Assembly: GCA_900553675.1 (NCBI GenBank)
Contig: USEH01000038.1
Coordinates: forward strand, 1 to 13,979
Origin: an uncultured Ruminococcus sp.
Lineage (GTDB): Bacteria > Bacillota > Clostridia > Oscillospirales > Ruminococcaceae
Reading direction: 5' to 3'
DNA length: 13,979 nucleotides
Shown here: piece by piece, positions 5,988 to 13,252 of the stretch
Layout: every line of letters begins with the position of its first letter
How positions within the stretch are numbered: position 1 is the first letter of the stretch
Notes under the pieces: generated by a model
The model's database searches: none
What the model was told of the DNA's origin: nothing
The model's input: the letters and a program-made list of their open reading frames with translations, nothing else
Made by a program: the position numbers and the translations under genes

Positions 5988-7436
5988 TTATATGCTAAAA
6001 GGTATTGGTGGCTCGTAATCTATTCTTATCTTCGGAAGCTTTTCGATGACCGAATAGCAGTCAACCTCGCCGGGGGCGTTTTCACCGCTTGCCGGAGGGG
6101 CGAATATCTTTAATGTGAGCGAGGCGTTCGGCTCGATTTTCTTGTCAAAGAACGCCGGCATAAGGTCGATATAATGGCAGTTGGGAGATTTATAGAACCA
6201 TCTTCCGTTTATCACCAGCATCAGGTTGGAATTATCGTCCTCGTCAAAGGTAAGCTCGCAGAAGACCGGATCCTTCTCGAAAGTCAGCGGGATGGCTATA
6301 CCCTCGGCGTCCTCCGAGCCGCCCCAGCGGAGCTTTGCGGGCAAGGGCAGCTTATCGCCCATCGTCATTTCAGGGCTGAACCAATCGCTGTGGATGATGT
6401 CGCGGTATTCACGCAGAAGCGGAAGCTCTATTCCGACCTCGGGGTTGTTGGGATCTTCCCATTCAAGACCCAGCCTGCCCCTGTCGCGGAACTGATACAT
6501 GGTAAAGCCGGTGAGCCAGCTGCCCTTGTTCTCGACGAGCATATCGCAGAAACGGCGGAATATCTTGCACTGGTCATATGGACCGGTAACGTCTCCGTCG
6601 GCATTGTGTTCGCTCATTACCATCGGCTTATCCATGCCTGTTATTTCCTTGTAGCGTTCATAGGTCGCCTTGCAGCAGTCGTAAACAGGCTGCGCTCCGG
6701 TGTAGCCGTGCGAATGTCCTCCTTTGAGGGCAACATCGTTCGGCCAGCCCCAGTGCAGTGACATATATTTGTCTATCGACCATATATCTGTCTCCTTGGC
6801 GGCTTCTAAGAAAAGCTCTTCCATGCCTATCTTTTCGGGATTATCCCTTTCTTCCCCTGCTGCGCCTGCGCAGAGAATGGTTTTAACGTTGGGTGCATAC
6901 TTATGTATTATCTTCGCGAACCGCGCAAAGAAGTCTGCAACTTCCTTATAAGAAGCCCTCTTATTAAAGGAGAACCAGCTTCCTGTGGCTTCGTGATTGA
7001 TTCTTATCATAATTCTTCCGAACGGCAGTAAGTCCTTTGCGATGGCTATAAGATGCTCGTCTGAAACGGCGGGGTCAACCGTTAAGGTAAGTATAACGTC
7101 CTGCCCGTGGCGGCGGATGTCGCGCATCTGCTCAAAAACAGGGTCGTCCTTTTTGCCCTCTAAGCCTCCGCGGTAGGGGAAATAATCGTCGTAGGGGTAG
7201 CCCCACGCGTTGGTTTTGTCCTCCGGCGGGAATGCAACGCTTGCGCGCACCGGCCAGCCCTTGTCAAGCGGATAATAGCAATACATAAGGTTTACGGCGC
7301 GGTGAGGTCTGCCAAGCTTGTTTAAAATGTAGTCTTGATTAACATACTCTCCTCTTTCGCTGCCGTCGCCCAGATCGACCGCGCACATCGCCTTGCCCAT
7401 GTGCAAAGAGTATACCTCGGGGTTTATAATATCCAT
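5988..7436 (-). CDS. Clan GH-A glycoside hydrolase, GH26-like, cytoplasmic
   Basis: This protein of 482 residues from the chosen start resembles clan GH-A barrel enzymes, especially GH26 (mannanase type). Numbering below is from an ATG two codons earlier at 7442. Glu151 in MIRINHEATGSWFSF fits the acid/base residue in the GH26 pattern HE..G.WF. Glu278 in KPMVMSEHNADG fits the nucleophile. Aromatic residues expected for sugar binding include WGWP (231-234). The barrel would cover about residues 45-345, followed by a C-terminal part of about 130 residues that may be a beta-sandwich. There is no signal peptide, so it would act inside the cell on imported oligosaccharides. ATG 7436 is preferred because AAAGGA (7445-7450) lies eight bases before it but only two before ATG 7442. 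No sugar transporter is adjacent. The substrate is unknown and the exact family needs a profile search. Confidence 0.75.
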   Translation of the reverse strand: MDIINPEVYSLHMGKAMCAVDLGDGSERGEYVNQDYILNKLGRPHRAVNLMYCYYPLDKGWPVRASVAFPPEDKTNAWGYPYDDYFPYRGGLEGKKDDPVFEQMRDIRRHGQDVILTLTVDPAVSDEHLIAIAKDLLPFGRIMIRINHEATGSWFSFNKRASYKEVADFFARFAKIIHKYAPNVKTILCAGAAGEERDNPEKIGMEELFLEAAKETDIWSIDKYMSLHWGWPNDVALKGGHSHGYTGAQPVYDCCKATYERYKEITGMDKPMVMSEHNADGDVTGPYDQCKIFRRFCDMLVENKGSWLTGFTMYQFRDRGRLGLEWEDPNNPEVGIELPLLREYRDIIHSDWFSPEMTMGDKLPLPAKLRWGGSEDAEGIAIPLTFEKDPVFCELTFDEDDNSNLMLVINGRWFYKSPNCHYIDLMPAFFDKKIEPNASLTLKIFAPPASGENAPGEVDCYSVIEKLPKIRIDYEPPIPFSI

Positions 7437-7579
7437 AGTCATCGTCCTTTCAAAAGCGGTATTTTCGATTTCATATTTTATGCCGCCTGCCGTGCGATAT
7501 CTCTAAAAATCGCCGAAAACGGCTGCTTTTGCGGGATTATCGCGCGCGGCGCAGCATAAAACGCACGTTAATATTCTGC
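7437..7579 (-). other. Long structured 5' leader of the glycoside hydrolase gene
   Basis: From the predicted start near 7580 the leader is about 140 bases. GCATAAAA at 7554-7561 can pair with 7476-7483. CGCACG at 7562-7567 can pair with 7491-7496. The order of these arms makes the two pairings mutually exclusive unless a pseudoknot forms. A small hairpin GCCG-TTTT-CGGC lies between them. No known riboswitch core is recognised. Confidence 0.4.
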
Positions 7580-7586
7580 AATTTAA

Positions 7587-7615
7587 AGTATAAAGCATAT
7601 ATCCGAATAAGTCAA
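7587..7615 (-). promoter_or_regulatory. SigA-type promoter of the glycoside hydrolase gene
   Basis: On the minus strand TTGACT (7610-7615) and TATACT (7587-7592) are separated by 17 bases. Transcription would start near 7580, leaving a leader of about 140 bases. The remaining DNA up to the MATE start (to about 7811) is AT-rich with no coding sequence and no clear plus-strand promoter. Confidence 0.8.
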
Positions 7616-7824
7616 CCGTTTTATTGAATTTTGCATAATAATTCACCCTTCTTTGCTGTTTTTTTGACGGAGTAGGAGAATATCCGAAAACCATCATGAA
7701 AAAACGGAAAAACAGTTGAAATTAAAATAATAAAGTAGTAAAATAAATATTCGGTTTGAAAGACAGATGTTTTTTACTTTTTGTATATTATTTTATCATT
7801 ATTACAGATATAGAGGTATCAGAC

Positions 7825-9234
7825 GTGTCAGTAAATTCGCTTAAATCAAGGGACAGAAGCATGGATATGACTTCCGGCTCGATATTCCCGAAAATAATCA
7901 GATTCACCATGCCGCTTCTTTTGATGGGAACTCTTCAGCTCCTTTACAACGCGGCGGATATAGTTGTTGTAGGCAGATGGGGAAGCGACGCTTCTTTGGC
8001 GGCTGTAAGCTCGACCGGAGCGCTTATTAACCTTATTGTAAACGTTTTCATGGGACTGTCTGTCGGAACAAGCGTTGTTGTTGCCCAGCACTTCGGTGCG
8101 GGACGAATGAAAGACGTCAGCGAGACGGTTCACACCTCGATAGCCGTTGCCGCGATAAGCGGTATAGCGGTGGGAGTGTTCGGATTCTTTGCGGCAAAGG
8201 GAATGCTTGAGCTGATGGATTCCCCCGAAAACGTCATCGACCTTTCGGCGCTGTATGTTAAAATCTACTTTATCGGTATGCCGGCGAATATGCTTTATAA
8301 CTTCGGAGCGGCGGTTCTGCGTGCCGTCGGCGACACCAAGCGCCCGCTTTACTATCTTTCCATATCGGGAGTTATAAATGTCATACTCAACCTTATCTTC
8401 GTAATAGCCTTTAAGATGGACGTTGCAGGCGTTGCGCTTGCTACAATCATATCTCAGGTTGTGTCGGCGGTGCTGGTGCTTGCCTGCCTTATGCATTCCG
8501 ACGGTGCGATAAAGCTTTATGTAAAGAAGCTGCGCATACACAAGGATAAGCTTATAAATATCCTTTCGGTTGGACTTCCTGCCGGCATTCAGGGCTCTAT
8601 CTTCTCTATCTCGAATGTTATCATTCAGTCATCAATCAACTTCTTCGGCGACGCTGCAATGGCAGGAAGCGGTGCAGGCGCAAATATCGAGGGCTTTATC
8701 TACATGGCAATGAACTCGGTATATCAGGCGGCAATAACCTTTACCAGCCAGAACTTCGGTGCGGAGAAGTATCGCAGGATCAAAACGGTTGCTTTTGAAT
8801 GTATGGGACTTGTAACCGCTGTAGGGTTGAGCCTCGGCATAATTGTAAAGCTGTTCGATACCCAGCTTCTTTCCATATACACCGACGTTCAGGCGGAAAT
8901 CGAATTCGGCGTTATAAGAATGTCGGTAATACTTTTAACCTACTTCTTAGACGGCACCATGGACGTTATGGTTGGACTTCTGCGTGGAATAGGACACTCG
9001 GTTCTGCCGACCGTCGGAACGATTGCCTTTGTATGCGGATTCAGAATGTTATGGATATTTACCTTCTTTGCCCAATACAAGGCGTCTGTAAACAACGACC
9101 CAGCCAAGTCGCTTACTGTGCTGTTCCTCTCCTACCCGATATCCTGGATAATGGCAACCCTTTCGCACACCATATGCTTCCTTGTTATTTTCGGGAAGAT
9201 GGTTAAGAAGGCTAAAGCGGAGGGAAAATGGTAA
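7825..9234 (+). CDS. MATE family efflux transporter
   Basis: This integral membrane protein of 469 residues belongs to the multidrug and toxin extrusion family, which exports cationic drugs or metabolites in exchange for Na+ or H+. About twelve hydrophobic segments fall in two halves. The family-typical first helix (IIRFTMPLLLMGTLQLLYNAAD), the VVGRWGSDASLAAVS stretch and AVGDTKRPLYYLSISGVINVILN are all present. In the second half SVGLPAGIQGSIFSISNVIIQSSIN and FTSQNFGAEKYRR repeat the pattern. GTG 7825 is chosen because AGAGG (7812-7816) lies eight bases upstream. An upstream ATG at 7756 adds a Phe/Tyr-rich stretch atypical of the family. ATG 7861 is another option. It runs divergently from the hydrolase gene. 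Its substrate cannot be inferred; no dedicated regulator is adjacent. Confidence 0.93.
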   Translation: MSVNSLKSRDRSMDMTSGSIFPKIIRFTMPLLLMGTLQLLYNAADIVVVGRWGSDASLAAVSSTGALINLIVNVFMGLSVGTSVVVAQHFGAGRMKDVSETVHTSIAVAAISGIAVGVFGFFAAKGMLELMDSPENVIDLSALYVKIYFIGMPANMLYNFGAAVLRAVGDTKRPLYYLSISGVINVILNLIFVIAFKMDVAGVALATIISQVVSAVLVLACLMHSDGAIKLYVKKLRIHKDKLINILSVGLPAGIQGSIFSISNVIIQSSINFFGDAAMAGSGAGANIEGFIYMAMNSVYQAAITFTSQNFGAEKYRRIKTVAFECMGLVTAVGLSLGIIVKLFDTQLLSIYTDVQAEIEFGVIRMSVILLTYFLDGTMDVMVGLLRGIGHSVLPTVGTIAFVCGFRMLWIFTFFAQYKASVNNDPAKSLTVLFLSYPISWIMATLSHTICFLVIFGKMVKKAKAEGKW

Positions 9235-9260
9235 GAAATTAAGGTGAGCTAATAATCCCG

Positions 9261-9749
9261 ATGAAAATAAAAGTTATTGCATTTAATAAAGATATTATAG
9301 ATGATGTTTTCGATATACAACAAAAGGCATATAAACCGCTCTTTGACAAATATCAGGACAAAGAAACAAATCCGTATATGGAAAGCAAAGAGGTTGTATT
9401 GGAAAAATACACCCGGCCGGGCACTTACGGATATGTGTTTATTGAAAATGACCTGCCTGTTGGCGCAGTCAGGATAGCAATGAAAAATAATGTTTGTAAG
9501 GTATCTGCATTAGCCGTTTTGCCGGAGTATCAGAACAGAGGAATAGCGCAGTCGGCACTGCGAGAAATTGAAAAAATACATGGCAGTGCAAATAAATGGG
9601 TATTGGATACTCTTATGTAGGAAGCAGGAAATTGTCGTTTATATGAAAAGCTTGGATATGTCAGAATCGGCGAACCCAGAATCATAAGCGATAAATTAAC
9701 CATTGTTGGCTATGCAAAAGAAATCAATCCGGAACAATCACCATTTTAG
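9261..9749 (+). pseudogene. GNAT family acetyltransferase interrupted by in-frame TAG
   Basis: Read through, this is a 162-codon GNAT-type N-acetyltransferase, the usual size for the family. The intact part has 119 residues and includes the acetyl-CoA binding motif A (SALAVLPEYQNRGIAQSAL, with Gln91, Arg93, Gly94 and Ala96). Codon 120 (9618-9620) is TAG. The same frame then continues EAGNCRLYEKLGYVRIGEP and ends at TAG 9747. Relatives have Gln before E.GNC.LYEK.GY, so one CAG-to-TAG change explains it. Truncation removes the final strand and helix of the fold, which normally complete the active site, so the short product is probably inactive. AAGGTGAG (9241-9248) precedes the ATG by 12 bases. 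The gene starts 26 bases after the MATE stop and probably shares its transcript. Confidence 0.8.
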
Positions 9750-9922
9750 TAAATGAAAATATAAATATTGCTTATGAAAATCCGAAAGAATGAACAATCA
9801 TGTCAGAACAATACTAAAGCCCTGCAAAGAGCTTGGCGTCGAGCTTAGCGTTCCAACGGTTGACCGTTAAACTATTTGCAATGAATGAAAAATCGTGTGT
9901 ATATAATGTAAAAGGAGACACG

Positions 9923-10453
9923 ATGACAGAATACAGAAGCTTACAGGAGCAGGAAATTAACCGCACGCTTTTTCGCAGCTTTATCCGCCGTCAGGTGGTG
10001 GATAAATGTTTCCGCCGCGAGAACGGAGCGTGGGTTGTCCGCTCCGACCCTTTTATCGACGACTGGACAGAGGAGGACTATCAGACCCTGATCTGCTGTC
10101 TGCGCAACACGGTGCGCACAGGCGGGCTTGTTCTCGGAGCATTTTCAGGCGGTGAACTGAAGGGCTTTGCGTCGGTGGAAAGCAGATTTTTCGGAGGAGA
10201 AAACCGATACTTTGACCTCTCTTCCCTTCATGTATCAGAGGATATGCGAAGAAAAGGAATCGGAAAAGAGCTGTTTATGTCTGCTGCAAAGTGGGCAAAA
10301 GAGCAGGGAGCAAAAAAGCTGTATATTTCCTCTCACTCCGCCGTCGAAAGCCAAGCGTTTTACCGCTCAATGGGATGTGTTGAAGCGGCTGAGTATAATC
10401 AGAAGCACGTGGAAAAAGAACCATATGACTGCCAGCTTGAATACATATTATAA
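9923..10453 (+). CDS. GNAT family N-acetyltransferase
   Basis: This 176-residue protein is an intact GNAT acetyltransferase, transferring an acetyl group from acetyl-CoA to an unidentified amine. Motif A, LHVSEDMRRKGIGKELF, carries Arg110, Gly112 and Gly114 in the R..G.G/A pattern for the pyrophosphate of CoA. The C-terminal SSHSAVESQAFYRSMGCVEA is the typical last part of the fold (compare FY...GF). An N-terminal extension of about 60 residues with many Arg and Trp precedes the core. ATG 9923 is chosen because AAAGGAG (9911-9917) sits five bases upstream; a longer frame opening at 9833 runs through non-coding sequence. It is followed by a terminator-like hairpin. The substrate is unknown. 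Confidence 0.88.
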   Translation: MTEYRSLQEQEINRTLFRSFIRRQVVDKCFRRENGAWVVRSDPFIDDWTEEDYQTLICCLRNTVRTGGLVLGAFSGGELKGFASVESRFFGGENRYFDLSSLHVSEDMRRKGIGKELFMSAAKWAKEQGAKKLYISSHSAVESQAFYRSMGCVEAAEYNQKHVEKEPYDCQLEYIL

Positions 10454-10473
10454 TGGGATCCCGATTACAAATA

Positions 10474-10522
10474 CTCCGCTATAGCACTTTCAAAAGAAAA
10501 GTGTCATAGCGGAGCATTCTTT
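10474..10522 (+). terminator. Terminator of the GNAT gene
   Basis: A long stem (CTCCGCTAT with ATAGCGGAG, extended by a second CACTTT/AAAGTG block past two mismatched bases) encloses a 7-base loop and is followed by CATTCTTTAT. It begins 21 bases after the stop codon. Confidence 0.65.
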
Positions 10523-10532
10523 ATATGACCGA

Positions 10533-10564
10533 AACCGCCGCAAAACATCAATTCTGCGGCGGTT
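10533..10564. terminator. Hairpin between convergent genes
   Basis: AACCGCCGC (10533-10541) and GCGGCGGTT (10556-10564) form a perfect 9-bp stem. It sits 12 bases past the stop of the convergent minus-strand gene. The minus-strand tail TTCGGTCATA is weak; the plus-strand tail reaches GCTTTTTAT after some spacing. Confidence 0.5.
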
Positions 10565-10576
10565 GTTATATGCTTT

Positions 10577-11473
10577 TTATAAATCGGTATTATAACGCTT
10601 TACTTTTTTGCGGAGAAAGATATACGAAATCACCGACGGGATTCCCAACCAAATCAGCACCGCACTGGCTGTTACAATCTCAAAGTTGGGGATAGTCAGC
10701 GCGCCTGTCAGGTATAAAACAGCGACCGGCAGGGATATATAGCCTATAATTTTATGGGCGAGGTTCCATGTTTCTTCGTCCCGCACAGTCCACGGCAGAC
10801 GAAGCCCCGTGTGCCTGCTGTAAGGAAGCCTTGGAGAGATGATTCCAGCAAAAATCATCACGCAGATAATAATAAGCATGGCAAGCATTTTTTCCTGATT
10901 TTCGGTGAAAGCAATCACGCCCGAAGCGATCAAAACGGAAATAATTATACAAGCAATAAGCATGCATATATTAAAGACGGTTGTTAAGCGCAGAACTCCG
11001 ATTTTCATGTCGTCGGTTGTAACGCTTGTCAGCAGAGCAAGGTTGCGATACAGAATAATTACCGACGCCAGCAGACAAGCTCCCACCAAGACAATGGAGA
11101 TTATTTCGTTTTTTACAGCCAGGGCTGCAAGCATAGCCGCAAAGGACAGCAGCAGGATTATCCCTCTTTTGCTGTTTGCCCTGAGCGCAAGCTTTTCTTT
11201 CCGATTCTTTTCGGCAAGCTGTTGGTTAAGCCTTTCCAGTTCCTCCGCAAGGCTGCTTTGCTCTTTTTCGTCGGAGCTTTTTTCTATATCAAGAAGCTGA
11301 CCGACGGATACTTCTAAAAGCTCCGCTATACGCATTAATATATCAGCGTCGGGCACCGACAAACCTGTTTCCCATTTAGAAACGGTCTGCCTTACAACGT
11401 TAAGCCTTAATGCCATTTCTTCCTGACTCATTCCTTTTTGCTTGCGGTATTTTTTAATGTTTTCGTTTATCAT
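10577..11473 (-). CDS. XRE-type helix-turn-helix fused to an SdpI-like membrane domain
   Basis: This 298-residue protein joins two parts. Residues 1-62 are an XRE/Cro-type DNA-binding domain (MSQEEMALRLNVVRQTVSKW holds the recognition helix). A charged, probably helical linker follows (about 63-100). The rest has about six membrane segments (about 104-120, 124-142, 164-186, 194-212, 242-261 and 266-287). Between segments four and five, SRHTGLRLPWTVRDEETWNLAH (219-240) matches the signature of the SdpI/YhfL family. SdpI is known to protect Bacillus from the SdpC toxin and to hold the repressor SdpR at the membrane. A fusion could sense an envelope-active peptide and control genes directly; that is inference. 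AAGGAGG (11484-11490) is ten bases before the ATG. No toxin gene is adjacent. Confidence 0.85.
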   Translation of the reverse strand: MINENIKKYRKQKGMSQEEMALRLNVVRQTVSKWETGLSVPDADILMRIAELLEVSVGQLLDIEKSSDEKEQSSLAEELERLNQQLAEKNRKEKLALRANSKRGIILLLSFAAMLAALAVKNEIISIVLVGACLLASVIILYRNLALLTSVTTDDMKIGVLRLTTVFNICMLIACIIISVLIASGVIAFTENQEKMLAMLIIICVMIFAGIISPRLPYSRHTGLRLPWTVRDEETWNLAHKIIGYISLPVAVLYLTGALTIPNFEIVTASAVLIWLGIPSVISYIFLRKKVKRYNTDL

Positions 11474-11498
11474 GTCAAGACCGCCTCCTTGTATAAAA

Positions 11499-11527
11499 AT
11501 TATATCTTAGGTGCGATTGGCAGTCAA
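11499..11527 (-). promoter_or_regulatory. SigA-type promoter of the XRE-SdpI gene
   Basis: On the minus strand TTGACT (11522-11527) and TATAAT (11499-11504) are exactly 17 bases apart. This predicts a short leader starting near 11492 that includes the ribosome binding site. Confidence 0.85.
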
Positions 11528-11622
11528 GCAACGAAAATTAACATTGACAGAACTACAGCCATAATTGCGGTCAATAAGACATCATGCCATATATCAGAAT
11601 GTATTTCCGACGGATAATGCAT
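11524..11622 (-). CDS. Possible small membrane peptide of 32 residues downstream of sigF
   Basis: A 32-codon frame starts MHYPSEIHSDIWHD and continues into a hydrophobic stretch (VLLTAIMAVVLSMLIFVA) long enough for one membrane segment. The ribosome binding site is weak (AAGAG seven bases upstream). It lies 39 bases past the sigF stop and would be cotranscribed. Its stop codon overlaps the -35 box of the next promoter. It may be chance. Confidence 0.3.
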   Translation of the reverse strand: MHYPSEIHSDIWHDVLLTAIMAVVLSMLIFVA

Positions 11623-11661
11623 CTTTACACTCTTCGCAGCCGGTTCAGAGCAGCTTGTTAT

Positions 11662-12357
11662 CTACCCCAGCTTCTCCCGCAGCTCCCCCAGCACCTTCTT
11701 TTCCCTGCGTGACACCTGCACCTGAGTCATGCCAAGCCTTTGCGCGGTCTGCTGCTGGGTCAGGTTTTTGTAAAATCTTAGGAATATCAGCTGGCGGTCG
11801 CGCTCGTCTAAGGTGGAAAGAGCCTGATTTAAGGCAAGCTCGTCGGTTATTTTTATGTCGGGAGGGTCAACGGGCAGGTCGAGCTGGGTAAGCTCGCCGT
11901 CGTCCGAGCTTGCGGTAAGGCTGACAGTGGGAGAGCTTACGGCAATCGCTTCTATTACGTCCTGCCGTTCCAAACCGCATATTTCGGAAAGCTCATCAAG
12001 CGTTGCACTCCTGCCGTTCTGCGATTCAAACCGCTCGGCGGCTCTTGTAACGCTTAATGAGCGTTCCTTTATGATCCGCGATACCTTTACCGCCCCGCCG
12101 TCGCGGAAAAGGCGGCGGATCTCTCCTAAAATCACCGGAACGGCATAGGTGGAAAAGCGCACCCCGCGGGATTTGTCAAAGGCTTTCACCGCCTTTACAA
12201 GTCCCATGCAGCCTGCGCTGTAAAGCTCTTCATATTCAATTCCCTTTCCCCGGAACCTCGAAGCGCACAGGCGGACAAGACCCAAGTTGCCTTCAACGCT
12301 TATCTCCTCGCCGGGGAACTGTTCGTTTTTTTCAAAGATTCGGTTTTCGGTTATCAT
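11662..12357 (-). CDS. sigF: Sporulation sigma factor SigF
   Basis: This 231-residue sigma-70 family protein is the first forespore-specific sigma factor, SigF. It is the last gene of spoIIAA-spoIIAB-sigF. Region 2 begins at about residue 24 (NLGLVRLCASRF), with the core-binding and -10 recognition part GCMGLVKAVKAFDKSRGVRFSTYAVPVILGEIRR. Region 3 follows (about 110-150). Region 4 ends the protein with the -35 binding helices TQQQTAQRLGMTQVQVSRREKKVL. Its N-terminus is somewhat shorter than in Bacillus subtilis (255 residues). Only GATAAG precedes the ATG, with no good ribosome binding site, and spoIIAB ends 14 bases upstream. Translation is therefore probably coupled to spoIIAB, which would keep sigma and anti-sigma amounts linked. 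SpoIIAB is expected to hold it inactive before septation. Confidence 0.95.
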   Translation of the reverse strand: MITENRIFEKNEQFPGEEISVEGNLGLVRLCASRFRGKGIEYEELYSAGCMGLVKAVKAFDKSRGVRFSTYAVPVILGEIRRLFRDGGAVKVSRIIKERSLSVTRAAERFESQNGRSATLDELSEICGLERQDVIEAIAVSSPTVSLTASSDDGELTQLDLPVDPPDIKITDELALNQALSTLDERDRQLIFLRFYKNLTQQQTAQRLGMTQVQVSRREKKVLGELREKLG

Positions 12358-12371
12358 CTTATCTTATCATA

Positions 12372-12815
12372 TCAGCCAAGCTTAGACCGCAGTTTTTTGC
12401 AAAGGACAACGGTTGTACCCGCTCCCGGCTTGGATTTTACGTCAACTCTGTCGCAGAAGCTTTCCATCACCGAAAAGCCCAGACCCGAGCGTTCCTCGTC
12501 CGGCTGAGTGGTGAAAAGCGGCTCCATCGCCTTTTTAACGTCCTCTATGCCGCAGCCGTGGTCCTTTATTCTTATGTAGATAAGCCCGCTTGAATATGCC
12601 TTGGCGGTAAGCTCGATTTCGCCCACCGCGCCGCGGTAGGCGTGGACTATGCAGTTTGTAACCGCCTCGCTTACGGCGGTTTTTATGTCGTTAAGATCGT
12701 CTATGCGCGGGTCGTAAAGCCCTACAAAGCCGCTGACCGCAAGGCGGGCGTATCTCTCGTTGACCGAGAGCGACGGAAACCTTACCCTGATTTCGTTGAT
12801 AGGTTTTTCAGCCAT
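12372..12815 (-). CDS. spoIIAB: Anti-sigma F factor SpoIIAB (serine protein kinase)
   Basis: This 147-residue GHKL-type kinase binds SigF and keeps it inactive; it also phosphorylates SpoIIAA with ATP. The N box is at about residues 44-60 (DIKTAVSEAVTNCIVHAY, with Glu50 and Asn54 positioned for Mg-ATP). The G1 box is DHGCGIEDVKKAM (about 84-96). The ATP-lid and G2 box are PDEERSGLGFSVMESF (about 105-120). Length and order match the family. The ATG lies within the end of spoIIAA (eight-base overlap), a sign of coupled translation. Confidence 0.96.
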   Translation of the reverse strand: MAEKPINEIRVRFPSLSVNERYARLAVSGFVGLYDPRIDDLNDIKTAVSEAVTNCIVHAYRGAVGEIELTAKAYSSGLIYIRIKDHGCGIEDVKKAMEPLFTTQPDEERSGLGFSVMESFCDRVDVKSKPGAGTTVVLCKKLRSKLG

Positions 12816-13188
12816 TTATATCTTCCTTTCCTTTTTCTGTGACAGACAAAGCCTCGCTCTGTTTTTTCTGCCCATTCTGCTCGGACATTTTAACAAGCTT
12901 GTCCATTCCGGCAAGAGTCATTACCTTTTCTATATAAGGAGGCATTCCCGCAAGCTCCACCGTTCCGCCCATTGCCTTCATGTTTTTATATCTGCCCATA
13001 ACAAGCCCGACTCCAGAGCTGTCCATAAAGGTGACAGACGAAAAATCAAGAATCAGGTGGTTGGGGTGGTTGTCGTTAAGGGCGGTATCGATATCCATGC
13101 GCAGCCAGCGGGCAGAGTGATGGTCGATTTCGCCGCTGATGCGCGCAGTAAGGCTTCCTTCGCCGCTTGGGCTGATGTATACTGACAT
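12808..13188 (-). CDS. spoIIAA: Anti-sigma F factor antagonist SpoIIAA (STAS domain)
   Basis: This 126-residue STAS-domain protein is the anti-anti-sigma factor that frees SigF from SpoIIAB when dephosphorylated by SpoIIE. The motif FMDSSGVG contains the phosphorylation site; Ser57 aligns with Ser58 of Bacillus subtilis SpoIIAA. The paired EIDHHSA motif (about 20-26) is also typical. ATG 13188 is chosen because AAGGAG (13198-13203) is nine bases upstream; a further ATG at 13227 would put that site inside the gene. The C-terminus has a polar tail of about 20 residues beyond the domain (EQNGQKKQSEALSVTEKG) that is longer than usual. First gene of the three-gene spoIIA operon. Confidence 0.95.
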   Translation of the reverse strand: MSVYISPSGEGSLTARISGEIDHHSARWLRMDIDTALNDNHPNHLILDFSSVTFMDSSGVGLVMGRYKNMKAMGGTVELAGMPPYIEKVMTLAGMDKLVKMSEQNGQKKQSEALSVTEKGKEDING

Positions 13189-13244
13189 TGCTTTTCGCTC
13201 CTTCCTGTTTTTAGTAAAGATTAGCATGGGATTGATAAGAAAAA

Positions 13245-13252
13245 TGTCAAAA
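13245..13252 (+). promoter_or_regulatory. Candidate Spo0A box upstream of spoIIAA
   Basis: TGTCAAAA matches the core of the Spo0A box (TGTCRAAA), and TTGACA of a possible minus-strand -35 box overlaps it. It lies 57 bases before the spoIIAA start. The spoIIA operon is a known Spo0A target. No clear SigH promoter was found. Confidence 0.45.

Noticed and set aside
6174..6761. Open frame of 195 codons on the plus strand
   Set aside because: It is antisense to the GH26-like gene, lacks a ribosome binding site and has no recognisable motif.
7846..8541. Open frame of 231 codons on the minus strand
   Set aside because: It lies opposite the MATE transporter gene; its product is rich in His, Arg and Tyr with no family pattern, as expected for an antisense shadow.
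9618..9620. Stop-codon reassignment or selenocysteine/pyrrolysine recoding
   Set aside because: TAG and TAA both end intact genes in this window, the expected residues are Gln and Glu, and no insertion element is evident nearby.
9902..9907. TATAAT as a promoter for the intact GNAT gene
   Set aside because: No -35 box is found at 16 to 18 bases, and the start it predicts would fall within the ribosome binding site.
9833..9922. N-terminal extension of the intact GNAT protein
   Set aside because: The extension crosses non-coding sequence, and ATG 9923 has a well-spaced AAAGGAG.
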